Origin: Flammeovirgaceae bacterium | GTDB taxonomy: Bacteria; Bacteroidota; Bacteroidia; Cytophagales; Cyclobacteriaceae | Length of the DNA stretch: 34,992 nt | Assembly: GCA_012032815.1 (NCBI GenBank) | Contig: JAAUQD010000014.1 | Span: forward strand, 1 to 34,992 | Direction: 5' to 3' | Shown here: positions 8,561 to 17,461 of the stretch, one piece after another | Position numbering within the stretch: the stretch's first letter is position 1 | How the letters are laid out: every line of letters begins with the position of its first letter | Position numbers and translations under genes: made by a program | Notes under the pieces: generated by a model | Databases searched by the model: none | What the model was told of the DNA's origin: nothing | Seen by the model: the letters and a program-made list of their open reading frames with translations, nothing else

Positions 8561-10750
8561 TTAATTACTTCCTGTTACCCTTGGTTCAGGATGAGTGGCA
8601 TATCGATCAAAAAATTCAACAATGCGAACCAGTCGATCCATCATACGTCTTGGGTTTCCACTACGTGACAATTCATGCCCTTCACCCGGATACCGGACGT
8701 ACTCAACGGGCCTGCTCAATATCTTCAAACTCTTGTACAACATTTCACTTTGAATTACTCCCGTGCGCAAATCCTGATCGGAGTGCATGATTAACAACGG
8801 AGTTTTAATCTGATCCACAAAAGTCATCGGAGAATTGGCATCCAGAATTTTTTTTGATTCATCATCCCAGGGGTATCCACCAAAATAATCCGGTACCAAG
8901 CGCCAGGCATTTCCTTCACCCATAAAAGTTGAAAGCTCATAAACACCGCGTTGGCAGTTGGCCGCTTTGAATCGTTGATCCTGGCTGACCAACCACGCTA
9001 CCATATAGCCGGCATAACTTCCTCCGGTTGTAAAATACTGATTGGTGTCAATCCAGGAATATTTTTTGGCTGCATCATCCAGTGCGGCAAGAATATCGTT
9101 GGCAGGGCCTGTTCCCCAGTCTTTAAAATTTCCTTTTTTGAAAGCGTCTCCATAACCTCCGCTGCCCCGCGGATTGCAAAATACAAGTCCGTATCCCCAA
9201 TTCACTTGCATTTCAAATTCGTGCCACATTGAAAATCCTGCGGGGCCCCACATGGCAGTTGGTCCGCCATGAATGTTTAAAATCGTGGGATACTTGCTTC
9301 CCTCTTTTCGATTGGCGGGTTCAATTACCCAGTATTGCACCTTCATTCCATCGGGTCTTGTTACCCAATGCTCTTTTGGCAGCAGAACATTCTTTTCATT
9401 TACCCAATCATTAAATGCAGTGATCTGCCGGTTGCTTTTATCTTTTGTGGAATGCACATACACTTCCCATGGATTTTTAAATTCAGTCAGCGCATAAACA
9501 ATTCTGTCGTTTTTAATGTCATAATCATTTACTCCGCTATCCTCACCGGTAATCTTAGTGGCGTTGCCACCTTTTGCACTCACGACAAAAAGGGGTGCAT
9601 CACCTTCCGTTTGCGCTACAAAATAGACTGACTTTCCATCGCCCGACCAAAGCGCGTTGCCTGCATCCCGGTCGAAGTCTTTAGTCAACACCTGTACGCT
9701 ACTTCCATTGGCGTTGGCCGTAGCCAGATCTGACTGACGGGCCAGGAATCCTGCTCCCGTTTGCACACCAAACAAAATGCTTTTTCCGTCCGGAGAATAA
9801 GAAGGACCAAAAGCGGGCTGATCAGGAATATTGATGATCTCTTTTAACTCACTGCCATCACTGCGCATGGTCCAAATAGACGAGTGCCGGTTATAGTCGG
9901 GAGATTCGGTGTAGCGGGTCGAGCTGCAAATAATGAAGTTGCCATCGGGTGACCACGTTGCACCGCCAAAACTTTGAAACCCTTTCGTGATCTGAATCGC
10001 TTCAGCTCCTTGTTTAAAATCCACAACAAACAAATGGCCAAACTGCTGATCAGTTTGTAAGTCTTGTTCAGCCTGAAACTGAAGCTTATTAATAACACGA
10101 GGATTTTTCTCATTCGCATTCTTAGCCAGCCATGCACGAATCTCTTCTGTGCTTCCATCAGGAGATGCCTTAATGTTTTTCTTTTCTTCATCCTTTAAAT
10201 TTTTCCAGTCGGGTTCATCCTTGAAAGTCCTTCCGGGCCTTTCGTAACTCCACGGTACATTTCCCTCAATTTGAGTCATTCCAATTGAAGCACTAAATAA
10301 AATTTTTGTTCCGTTTGGTGACCAGCGCGGCCCCGAAGCGCCATATTTTGATTTAGTCAACGGATAGGCTTCCCCACCCATCATGGGCAAAATCCAGATT
10401 TGAGCTTTGTCACCATCTCTACGGACGAACGCAATATGCTTGCCATCCGGTGACCAGGTAGGCTGACTGTCATTCTTATCTCCGTATGTCAGTTGCACAG
10501 GTTGTTGATTGCCCACCAGATCAAGGGTGTACAAATGGCGGGTGTAATAATATTCATCCTCTCCTTTTTTGGCTTTCCGGGTAACGACACAAATTGCCCT
10601 CGTTCCATCAGGAGAAATCTGAAGCTGATCGGTGGTCACGATCTTCATGACATCCGAAGCTACTATTGGTTTTTTTGTTTGTGCGAATGCTGCCGGCAGA
10701 AGTAAGAATAGAATGAGCCATACGATGGAGAATTGTTTTATTGTTTTCAT
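8561..10750 (-). CDS. Exported S9-family prolyl-oligopeptidase-like peptidase
   Basis: A 729-residue serine peptidase of family S9 (dipeptidyl-peptidase 5 / acylaminoacyl-peptidase type). Signal peptide: MKTIKQFSIVWLILFLLLPAAFAQ. Residues of about 30-440 form a beta-propeller with repeated WSPDGKxIxF-type blades (TWSPDGKHIAFV, RWSPNGTKILFS, YSPDGKSILFG). The alpha/beta-hydrolase domain follows. The nucleophile is Ser578 in TGGSYAGYM, with Asp660 in HSDQDLRT and His692 in GEGHELSRSG. The frame is intact. Its ATG overlaps the stop of the upstream S9 gene by one base (TAATG), so the two are translationally coupled. Role: likely periplasmic degradation of peptides released by other proteases. Confidence 0.93.
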   Translation of the reverse strand: MKTIKQFSIVWLILFLLLPAAFAQTKKPIVASDVMKIVTTDQLQISPDGTRAICVVTRKAKKGEDEYYYTRHLYTLDLVGNQQPVQLTYGDKNDSQPTWSPDGKHIAFVRRDGDKAQIWILPMMGGEAYPLTKSKYGASGPRWSPNGTKILFSASIGMTQIEGNVPWSYERPGRTFKDEPDWKNLKDEEKKNIKASPDGSTEEIRAWLAKNANEKNPRVINKLQFQAEQDLQTDQQFGHLFVVDFKQGAEAIQITKGFQSFGGATWSPDGNFIICSSTRYTESPDYNRHSSIWTMRSDGSELKEIINIPDQPAFGPSYSPDGKSILFGVQTGAGFLARQSDLATANANGSSVQVLTKDFDRDAGNALWSGDGKSVYFVAQTEGDAPLFVVSAKGGNATKITGEDSGVNDYDIKNDRIVYALTEFKNPWEVYVHSTKDKSNRQITAFNDWVNEKNVLLPKEHWVTRPDGMKVQYWVIEPANRKEGSKYPTILNIHGGPTAMWGPAGFSMWHEFEMQVNWGYGLVFCNPRGSGGYGDAFKKGNFKDWGTGPANDILAALDDAAKKYSWIDTNQYFTTGGSYAGYMVAWLVSQDQRFKAANCQRGVYELSTFMGEGNAWRLVPDYFGGYPWDDESKKILDANSPMTFVDQIKTPLLIMHSDQDLRTGVIQSEMLYKSLKILSRPVEYVRYPGEGHELSRSGNPRRMMDRLVRIVEFFDRYATHPEPRVTGSN

Positions 10751-12843
10751 TATTTTTTGGTTTCTGTTTTCGATTCGGTAATAGGGAGTTCGATTTCTTC
10801 GTTCCAGATGTACTTGTTAAACCATTTTAGATTGTGCCAGTTTGCGGCCAGCCTTTCTTTTGGTTTGTTGATGCCATGACCAAAGCCTTTGTACACGACC
10901 AATTCAGCGGGCACTCCTTTGTCGCGCAAACCCTGAAGCAACTGGTACGCATTAGGAATGGGAACCCGTTGATCAAATTCTCCGTGTTGAATAAGTGTTG
11001 GTGTTTTAGCCTGATTGATGTACGTCATGGGCGATGTCTTTTTGTAAATCTCTTCATCACTCCACGGAGTAGCTTTTAAATACTGCCGGGTAAAAGGATG
11101 AATGTCTGTATTCACATAATACGTCATCCAATCAGAAATTCCTGCTCCTACCGAGATGGCCTTGAACACATCAGAAGTTGTTGTTAAGAATGCAGAGATA
11201 TATCCGCCCTGGCTCCAGCCCATACATCCCATTTTTGATTTGTCTATCATTCCCTTGGAGTCAAGATATTCCACGCCTGATAACACATCCCATGCATCAC
11301 CCACACCAAGATTTTGGACATTCAATGAGCGGAAAGCTTCGCCATATCCGGCTGAACCGCGATAATTAGGTCGCAAAACCAAACACCCTTTGTCCAGCCA
11401 TTGCAAAACCGGATATACACCACCCGGTAAAGGAGTTGGAGAATCAATGCCGGTCGGACCGCCATGGATCATGACCAGCAACGGATATTTTTTCTTTGGA
11501 TCATAATCCTGCGGTTTGTGCAAGACCCCTTCTATTACTGCCCCGTCCCTGCTCTTCCAGGAGATCACCTCACTCTGTGCGGTTTTCCAGTTATCAATTT
11601 GCGAAGTCATGTCTGTGATTTTTGTAACCTGCGTAACAGGAAACGTGGTTCTATAAAGCTCTGTAAGTTGATTGCCATTGCGTCCACTAAAAATCAACTG
11701 CTTTCCCGATAGTGAAACATCCACATTAAAAACCATTTCAGGCAACCCCGCCAGTTCTTTATAATCTCCGTTCGTAGGATTGATGTGATACAAGGGTCTT
11801 CTGGTCTTGTTCCATGCGCTAACGAAGATGCCCGTGGGTCTCCAGCTAAAACCCGCACCCAAATCCTCATCCAGTTTGGCTGCGATTTGTCTTGACTTCT
11901 TATCTGAAATATTCATGATCATAACTTTCGCATTTTTATAATAATTCGAAAGTGTGTCATCCAGACTGGTGGTGTATAAAATTTCTTTTGAATCGGGCGA
12001 CCAGGCCTGAAGTGCATCTGCGCTTTTGTGTGAAACAAGAAGTTCTGTTTTTTTTGATTCGAGATCGAGTATAGAAATATCCGATTTAAAAAATGAATTG
12101 ATCAATGGATCGGGTTGATGATTATAGGCAATTTTTTTTCCTATCCGGTGAAATAAAGATAACTCCCAACCGTAAACTTTCCTTCTGTTAATCGTTTGCC
12201 CCTTGGAAACTCAATGCATCCTGCTTTTACTTTCAGCGAATCGACTGTTTCATAACAAGGCAATTCACTTGGATTAATGGCATCGGCAGAAAAATCTACC
12301 TGCCACAAATGATTTAATCTGAACTCCTGATCATCCACCGAAAATCCACCGTAACGTTTTTCAGTTTCCTTTTTTGATTTATCTTCTTTCTCGGATTTGC
12401 GAAAAACAAAACTCTTTCCTGAAGGATGCCATTCAAAAGAAGAAATTCCTTCTTCTTCATTGGTAACCTGCCTGGCCTCACCTCCCTGTACACGTATTAC
12501 ATATATCTGGGTTTTATTTCCACGATCTGCCAGAAATGCCAGCCATTGCGCTTTATTGGGTGAAAACGCTGGGCTCGTGCTGCTACCTTTGGCTGTGTTT
12601 GTAAACTGAAACGGGGTATCCCCATTTTTTGAAATCCAGATTTCATTATCCGAACGGTTTTCATTCCAATCAGTTGTTTGAACATTGTGAGCAATATAGG
12701 AACCCTCAAACCCGGAAGTCACGCTTCCGATACTTCGAAGTGAAAGTGTTTGCTCAATAGAGGGCACAATTTTTTTGTGCGCTTACAGAAAAAGACATTG
12801 TCGCAATCAACAATATCAGAAATGATCCTGCGTTTATCTTCAT
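10750..12843 (-). CDS. Exported S9-family peptidase, interrupted by three indels
   Basis: A second S9 peptidase of about 690 residues after repair. The signal peptide MKINAGSFLILLIATMSFSVSAQ starts at ATG 12843. The frame breaks in the T7 run at 12770-12776, where one base too many gives a premature stop. It breaks again between 12131 and 12161, where all three frames each carry part of an ISPDGKKIAYNHQPDPLIN propeller motif, so at least two indels are needed. Beyond this the frame is open to 10750. The hydrolase domain has HGGPTGIDSP, nucleophile MGWSQGGYIS, acid HGEFDQRVP and base GFGHGINKP. Either a pseudogene or, more likely, consensus errors, since the fragments show no other decay. It is upstream of, and overlaps by one base, the next S9 gene. 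Confidence 0.88.
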
Positions 12844-12947
12844 AATCGATCTTTTGGTTCAAGATAAGTTTTTAAATTCGTTAAAAGACCAATAAAATTC
12901 CAGCGGTAATTCGTTGGTTTGAAGGCCCGCTTTCTGAATTTAATTTT

Positions 12948-13322
12948 ATGAAATATTTATTCCTCGCTGCATTAATACCCCTATTGTCCTGTTCGGACAT
13001 TCTGCATGAAATTACCCTCGAAAATAATTTCATCGCTGAAGTTTCGAACTCGTACAGGCTAAACAATGATCTTTTATTTCGAATCGATCGTGTTGAGGAC
13101 TCACGCTGTCCAACCCTTGTTAAGTGTATTCAGGCGGGAGACGCCACTGTGTTTTTATCTATTGATAAACCTATCGTTGTAGATACTACATTCACCACTG
13201 TCGAAAATAAAATTGTGATAAATTCGTATTCATTCGAACTGATTGATGTTTCACCTTATCCGGAAACCCCCGGTAACATTAAACAGGATGAATATCGGAT
13301 TACCATGGTGGTAAGAAAATAA
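12948..13322 (+). CDS. Small lipoprotein of unknown function
   Basis: A 124-residue lipoprotein: MKYLFLAALIPLLSC with the lipidated Cys at 15. The mature part is predicted beta-rich. It contains RVEDSRCPTLVKCIQAGDATVFL, a motif with two cysteines (DSRCPxxxxCxxAG) that I recognise from many small Bacteroidota lipoproteins of unknown role; the cysteines could form a disulfide. The C-terminal YPETPGNIKQDEYRITMVV is typical of the same group. It diverges from the S9 peptidase gene over a 104-base gap. No function can be assigned. Confidence 0.75.
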   Translation: MKYLFLAALIPLLSCSDILHEITLENNFIAEVSNSYRLNNDLLFRIDRVEDSRCPTLVKCIQAGDATVFLSIDKPIVVDTTFTTVENKIVINSYSFELIDVSPYPETPGNIKQDEYRITMVVRK

Positions 13323-13399
13323 AAATCAACCCTGTCATGCTATTACGCCATCCGCTTGACATTCATTATTAAGCCATTCATCTTTTAAACCTTTGGCTT

Positions 13400-13435
13400 T
13401 CCGTATTGTCTAAACACCAAACAAAACAATACGGA
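13400..13435 (+). promoter_or_regulatory. Inverted repeat at the 5' end of the pentapeptide-repeat gene
   Basis: A perfect 10-bp inverted repeat, TCCGTATTGT and ACAATACGGA, separated by 16 A-rich bases. An ATG (13437) follows one base later and the likely in-frame ATG (13448) is 12 bases further on. In RNA it would form a hairpin directly before the start; in DNA it could be an operator. There is no T tract right after it, so it is not a simple terminator. A weak TTGACA (13356) and an ACCTTTG word (13389-13395) lie upstream as possible promoter elements. Confidence 0.5.
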
Positions 13436-13447
13436 TATGAAAATGTA

Positions 13448-13783
13448 ATGATTTTCGCGGTGCTTGGATTTATGATGATTTCAGCTGCCGCATTGGGACA
13501 AGATCGGGTAGCTAATGTAGATCGATCACAACAAATTGATCGCGCACAATACGCCAGGCTTCAGCAAGTGCGTGTTCAGCAAGCCAGACTTGATCAGGTT
13601 GATTTAACACAACAACGGATCGAGCAGGCTCGAATGAAGCAAGCCCGGATAAAACACGCTCGTGTAAAACACGCCAGAATCAAGCATGCGCGAATTAAAA
13701 ACGCACGCATCAAACATCAACGTATAAAAAATGCCAGGATTAAAAAAGCAAGAGAAGATGCCGCGTCCGGTGGTGACAATTAA
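13448..13783 (+). CDS. Secreted, highly basic pentapeptide-repeat-like protein
   Basis: A protein of about 111 residues. A hydrophobic N-terminus MIFAVLGFMMISAAALGQ looks like a signal peptide. It is followed by DRVANVDRSQQIDRAQY and then about 13 five-residue units of the form [AVQ]-[RD]-[ILVM]-x-[QHNK]: ARLQQ, VRVQQ, ARLDQ, VDLTQ, QRIEQ, ARMKQ, then ARIKH-like units to ARIKK. Small Ala at i-2 and Ile/Leu at i match pentapeptide-repeat beta-helices, but the usual Asp/Asn is replaced by Arg, giving ladders of Arg, Lys and His. Acidic residues return at the tail (REDAASGGDN). The start is uncertain. An ATG at 13437 would add MKNV with a positive charge if the A4 run after it had one more A. 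Function unknown; polyanion binding is a guess. Confidence 0.7.
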   Translation: MIFAVLGFMMISAAALGQDRVANVDRSQQIDRAQYARLQQVRVQQARLDQVDLTQQRIEQARMKQARIKHARVKHARIKHARIKNARIKHQRIKNARIKKAREDAASGGDN

Positions 13784-13800
13784 ACCGAATGAAGAATAAT

Positions 13801-13823
13801 AAGCCCCGAGAAAATCGGGGCTT
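13801..13823. terminator. Bidirectional intrinsic terminator
   Basis: A perfect 9-bp stem AAGCCCCGA / TCGGGGCTT with loop GAAAA, followed by TTCTTATTTT on the plus strand and preceded by AT-rich sequence usable on the minus strand. It lies between the ends of the convergent pentapeptide-repeat gene and the M20 hydrolase gene and can serve both. Confidence 0.85.
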
Positions 13824-13843
13824 TTCTTATTTTCAACAATTAT

Positions 13844-15152
13844 TTATTTGCCCGTCTTCGCCAGGTATTCCATTGTCAGATTCAGCATCGTTCGCACACC
13901 CAGCAGCATTCCGCTTTCATCGATAAAAAAATCAGGCGTGTGGTGCGCAGCTGCTTTTTCAGAGTTTTCATCTTTGGGCATTCCGCCTAAGAAGAAAAAG
14001 AAGCCTGGTACTTTTTGATGCAAAAAAAGAAAAAATCCTCCGCGCCAGTTACCGGATTTATTACAACAGCATTTTCTTTACCTGCAACCCGCTCAAGAAT
14101 AGGAGCCGACCAGGCGGTAAGTGCCGGATCATTATACGTAACCGGATAACCACGATTGATGTTTACTTCTGCAGTTGCCCAGCGCTCTCTGCAATCTTAG
14201 TGGCGGTGACTTTTATCTTCTCATGCACTTTGTCCTGCATGTCGTTATCCAGTGTACGTATCGTCCCAATCATTTCCGCTTCTTCAGGAATAATGTTAGA
14301 TCGAACTCCGCTCGTAAACTTACCAACAGTAATGACAGCCGCTTCTTTCGTCAGTTCAGTTTGCCGGCTGATGATCGTTTGTAATCCCAAAATAATCTGT
14401 GAGGAAACAACGATGGGGTCTACACCCATCCATGGTGCCGAGCCGTGCGACTGGCGGCCCTTTACCTTAATTGAATACGAATCAGAAGCCGCTAATAGTC
14501 CTTCTGGCTTATAGGTGATCACTCCAACAGGTGTTAACGAACTTATATGTAACCCAAAAACAGCTTCTACTTTGGGATTGTCAAGAGCACCTTCTTTTAT
14601 CATTAGTGCAGCACCTCCTTCTTCACCTTCAGGAGCCCCTTCTTCAGCCGGTTGAAACAAAAACACTACAGTACCGCTGATCTCTGACTTCATCTTAGAA
14701 AGCACTTCGGCTACTCCCATCAGAATCGCAATGTGTGTATCGTGACCACAAGCGTGCATTACTCCCACATCCTGATTTAGGTAAACCGACTTTTCTTTTG
14801 ATGCAAAGGCAAGGCTGTTGCGTTCTGTAACCGGCAAGCCGTCAATATCTGCCCGGAGAGCAATGACCCGTCCGGGTTTTGCGCCTTTCAGAATTCCAAT
14901 TGCTCCCGTTTTAGCCACCGGATACTTCACTTCAAGTCCAAGAGATGTCAAGTGCTCGGCTATCCGTGCTCCGGTTTTATATTCACGGTTTGACAATTCA
15001 GGATATTGATGAAAATGTCTACGCCATTCAATAACCTTTTTTTCAATCTCTTTTGCTTGTTGATCAAGCTTGGCTTGTACTTTTGTATTGATTTGTGCAT
15101 GTGCCGTAAAAACGCTTACAAAACACAACAGGATAATGGAAATGTTTTTCAT
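13844..15152 (-). CDS. Exported M20-family amidohydrolase, two frameshifts
   Basis: A zinc amidohydrolase of the M20 (IAA-amino-acid hydrolase / N-acyl-amino-acid hydrolase) family. Signal peptide MKNISIILLCFVSVFTAHAQ. The metal-binding motifs are HACGHDTH (Cys135, His137), FQPAEEG (Glu170, Glu171) and GLHIS (His202). The dimerisation domain includes KGRQSHGSAPW. The first open stretch stops early at 14163. Repair by one G at 14178-14180 continues as ATAEVNINRGYPVTYNDP. A second break in the A7 run at 14022-14028 restores KVPGFFFFLGGMP, then AAAHHTPDFFIDE, ending YLAKTGK at 13844. The repaired length of about 436 residues fits the family, and the C-terminal HHTPDF carries the last expected metal ligand. 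Likely cleaves N-acyl amino acids in the periplasm; the exact substrate is unknown. Confidence 0.88.
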
Positions 15153-15209
15153 TTGGTTATTCAGTTTGAAGGTAAGTTATAAAAAAGTGCGTTCAGTTTA
15201 AAACCGAAA

Positions 15210-15526
15210 ATGGATTGGATAAAAATCTTTGACTCGCTGCAGCACATGAAGCAGACACTGGGGGATAAACCCAGATTATTGATAGTCCATAACAAAAGAC
15301 TTTGCATTGCCGTCCACGATGATTCGCCATTGGTGGTTAGTGATCGTTGCCCGCATAATGGAGAATCGTTAAGTAAAGGATCAGTTAATTATCTGGGTGA
15401 AATTGTTTGTCCATGGCATGGATACCAGTTTCATCTCCAAACAGGCCGCGAATGTGCTCAACGCGCACCGGATGTTGAAACTATCCCTTACGAATAAAAG
15501 AAGATGGCATTTATATCGGAATTTGA
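15210..15526 (+). CDS. Rieske [2Fe-2S] ferredoxin, C-terminus frameshifted
   Basis: A small Rieske protein of about 105 residues, with the cluster ligands Cys47-x-His49 (CPHNGE) and Cys67-x-x-His70 (CPWHGYQF). It has no transmembrane or signal segment, so it is probably a soluble electron carrier like the NirD or dioxygenase-ferredoxin type. A TAA at 15495-15497 ends the first frame at PYE. The next frame continues KEDGIYIGI to the TGA at 15524-15526, a normal Rieske C-terminus, implying a one-base indel within about 15485-15497. No oxygenase or reductase partner gene is adjacent. Partner unknown. Confidence 0.85.
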
Positions 15527-15575
15527 CTTTGGTTTTTCACTCACAATACTATCTTCGAACGATCGTTTCATAATC

Positions 15576-16566
15576 GTGATTCGTAAATTCATTTATTCAT
15601 TTTCCTTATTGCTGTCGGCACACTCCGCTGTCGGGCAATCGGCAGGTTTGGTTTCGTACTTACATGGTTTTAGTACAACCGAGCAAGTCAGTAAAGAAAT
15701 CCTGGCTACCAAATCCGTTGTTCTGCACGGACACCACCTGACCAATACGGATTTAAAAAATGTTCAGCTGTATTTTCAACAAACCGGTATTGACGCTGTA
15801 GCTTATTTTGATGCTGACATTATTACAGCAGGTAAAGATGTGGAAACAGCTTATTTCAATTATTTCAGCATGCGAGGCATTTCATATTTAATCTTTATTG
15901 AGCACGGAAAGGAGTATAAAATCAATTTTGTTTTAATGGGTGCGGAAAAATTTCTGGACACCAGCATGCCGGTGTGGTCAATGACCAACGTTGATTTGTC
16001 GGAATTGTTGAAAAACATTTATCGCACAGCTCTTTATGATCAGCCCAGAAAAAATTATCTGGTAAATGATATTCCTGAGTCTGATATTTCAATAAATATA
16101 TTTACGGGAAGGCGATCTGAATACTATGCCATTGATCTAAAGGTTGATCCATTAGCCGTACAAAAAACAGGGGATGAAGAATATGATAAGCAGTTAGAAG
16201 AAATCTTTGCAGCACATTATCCATTCAAGTTTACCATGATCGATCCAGGATTGGACGAAAAGGAAATCAGAAAAAAAAGGAATTCCCTATATCGTTTGTC
16301 AAATTAAAACGAGGGGTGAAGTAGCTAAAAACTTATTGGGTTACCCGATGTCATCGGTTGGGTCAGCGATTTCTTCAGTTACCTTTCCAAACGGACAGCT
16401 TCAATTGAAAACCATTCCTAAAGAGACCGTTGTTTATAAGTATTATATCCGACATATCGATTCAGGAAATACTTTTTTAGGAACAAAGTGGGATGCTGAC
16501 ATTCGGTGGGAAGATGCTTTGCGAAATCACATTAAAAATTTCAAGGCCGAGCTTAATATCAATTAG
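15576..16566 (+). CDS. Exported protein of unknown function, frameshifted
   Basis: A protein of about 330 residues with no family that I recognise. A signal peptide VIRKFIYSFSLLLSAHSAVGQ is read from the GTG at 15576, preferred to the ATG at 15504, which lies inside the Rieske tail. The first frame ends at 16307 after an A8 run at 16271-16278. Removing one A joins EIRKKGIPYIVCQIKTRG to the second open stretch, which runs to 16566 and ends FKAELNIN. The body is alpha/beta with alternating hydrophobics (DAVAYFDADIITAG, GISYLIFIEHGKEYKINFV) and a C-terminal KYYIRHIDSGNTFLGTKWD. It follows the Rieske gene by about 50 bases on the same strand. The stop overlaps the convergent glycine-rich membrane gene by 8 bases. 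Confidence 0.7.
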
Positions 16567-16882
16567 CCTTTCGGGATCGTATCAGCAGTAAAATTAAAAT
16601 GACGATAGCCACAATGGTAAATCCATTCATTTGAAATGACGGAAAGAAATTCCAATGTCCGCCCCAGTTACCAGACCAGCCAAATAGGACAGAAAATATT
16701 CCTTTAAAGATGGCTACCATAACTCCAAAAATGGCCCCAAACAGTCCACCGATTATTCCAAAGATGGCTCCAAACAAGCCTGCCAAAATTCCAAATAGCC
16801 CTCCGGCCAATCCGATCCAAAATGGAAAGGTGAACAGAATGATAAGCGCAATTAAAATTGTTCCTCCGGTAGATTTTGCCAT
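16559..16882 (-). CDS. Glycine-rich integral membrane protein
   Basis: A 107-residue hydrophobic protein. Residues 8-65 are an almost continuous run of Gly, Ile, Leu and Phe with repeated GLFG.. and GAIFG.. units (small-xxx-small packing), enough for two close transmembrane helices. A short polar loop GWSGNWGGHWNFFPSF follows. A last helix at about 88-103 ends in RSRKAN, suggesting a cytoplasmic C-terminus. Proteins of this composition often sit beside PspC-type stress genes in Bacteroidota; none is in this window. Function unknown. It overlaps the convergent gene upstream of it by 8 bases at its 3' end. Confidence 0.7.
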   Translation of the reverse strand: MAKSTGGTILIALIILFTFPFWIGLAGGLFGILAGLFGAIFGIIGGLFGAIFGVMVAIFKGIFSVLFGWSGNWGGHWNFFPSFQMNGFTIVAIVILILLLIRSRKAN

Positions 16883-16937
16883 CTCAGAATGATTTATGTC
16901 CTGAGTATAGACACGATTTATTTTACGTTTGGTTATT

Positions 16938-16953
16938 TGTACGAAATCGTACA
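16938..16953. promoter_or_regulatory. Perfect palindrome TGTACGA-AA-TCGTACA
   Basis: A 7-bp perfect inverted repeat with a 2-base centre, 56 bases upstream of the glycine-rich membrane gene's start and inside a 105-base gap. Shape and position fit an operator for a dimeric regulator. No cognate regulator is evident next to it. Confidence 0.4.
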
Positions 16954-16987
16954 GAATTGATAAAAGTCGTTCAGTAAACGAACACGT

Positions 16988-17401
16988 TTAGTCAAATTTA
17001 GCCCTTTTCTTTATGTCATGCTTTTTGTGGCAAGCATTACAGCCGGAGGTTAAATCTCGAAAATTTACAATTGCTTCTTCCGCATTTTGTTCCTCGATGG
17101 ATAACCTGACTTTCTTAATAGGCTCTTGAAGAAGTTCTGTGTAAAAAGATTCGAAGGGTCCGGATAGTTTGCGATGGCTATCAAATTTCTTTATCGCTTT
17201 ATTCAATGTATTATCAAGTTCCTCAACTAACCACGATGCATTCTCAAAATCACTTTTCTTGATTGCATCTCCGGCATTGGTGTGAAGAACCCGTAGCTCC
17301 AGCATAATTTCATTCAAATCCTTTTGTGTAGAGTCGTCATCCGTTTGATCAGATGGTGAGCACCCTGAGACAATCAGTATTAAAAATATCAGTCTTTTCA
17401 T
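16988..17401 (-). CDS. Monohaem c-type cytochrome lipoprotein (cytochrome c'-like)
   Basis: A 137-residue lipoprotein: MKRLIFLILIVSGC with the lipidated Cys at 14. The mature part is helical throughout, consistent with a four-helix bundle, and carries a single haem c site, C121-N-A-C124-H125, near the C-terminus followed by KKHDIKKRAKFD. A C-terminal CxxCH on a four-helix bundle is the layout of cytochrome c' and related proteins, which bind gases or carry electrons in the periplasm. There is no clear distal axial ligand. It lies 60 bases downstream of the acyl-CoA dehydrogenase on the same strand and may be read through from that operon, but no link in function is shown. Confidence 0.8.
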   Translation of the reverse strand: MKRLIFLILIVSGCSPSDQTDDDSTQKDLNEIMLELRVLHTNAGDAIKKSDFENASWLVEELDNTLNKAIKKFDSHRKLSGPFESFYTELLQEPIKKVRLSIEEQNAEEAIVNFRDLTSGCNACHKKHDIKKRAKFD

Positions 17402-17461
17402 ATCAATAAAAATCCCCAGCCAAATTATTATTGACAGGGGACATTCGAAAGGACAAATCGA

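Noticed and set aside
13406-13447. TTG start at 13406 for the pentapeptide-repeat protein
   Set aside because: It would begin inside the left arm of the hairpin and add a polar stretch before the signal peptide.
13610-13760. 15-base repeats as a CRISPR array or DNA satellite
   Set aside because: The units are back-to-back with no spacers, share little DNA identity and are explained by the repeated peptide in an open frame.
16271-16278. Programmed frameshifting at the A8 run
   Set aside because: No stimulatory hairpin or conserved slippery arrangement was seen, and similar breaks occur across unrelated genes in the window.
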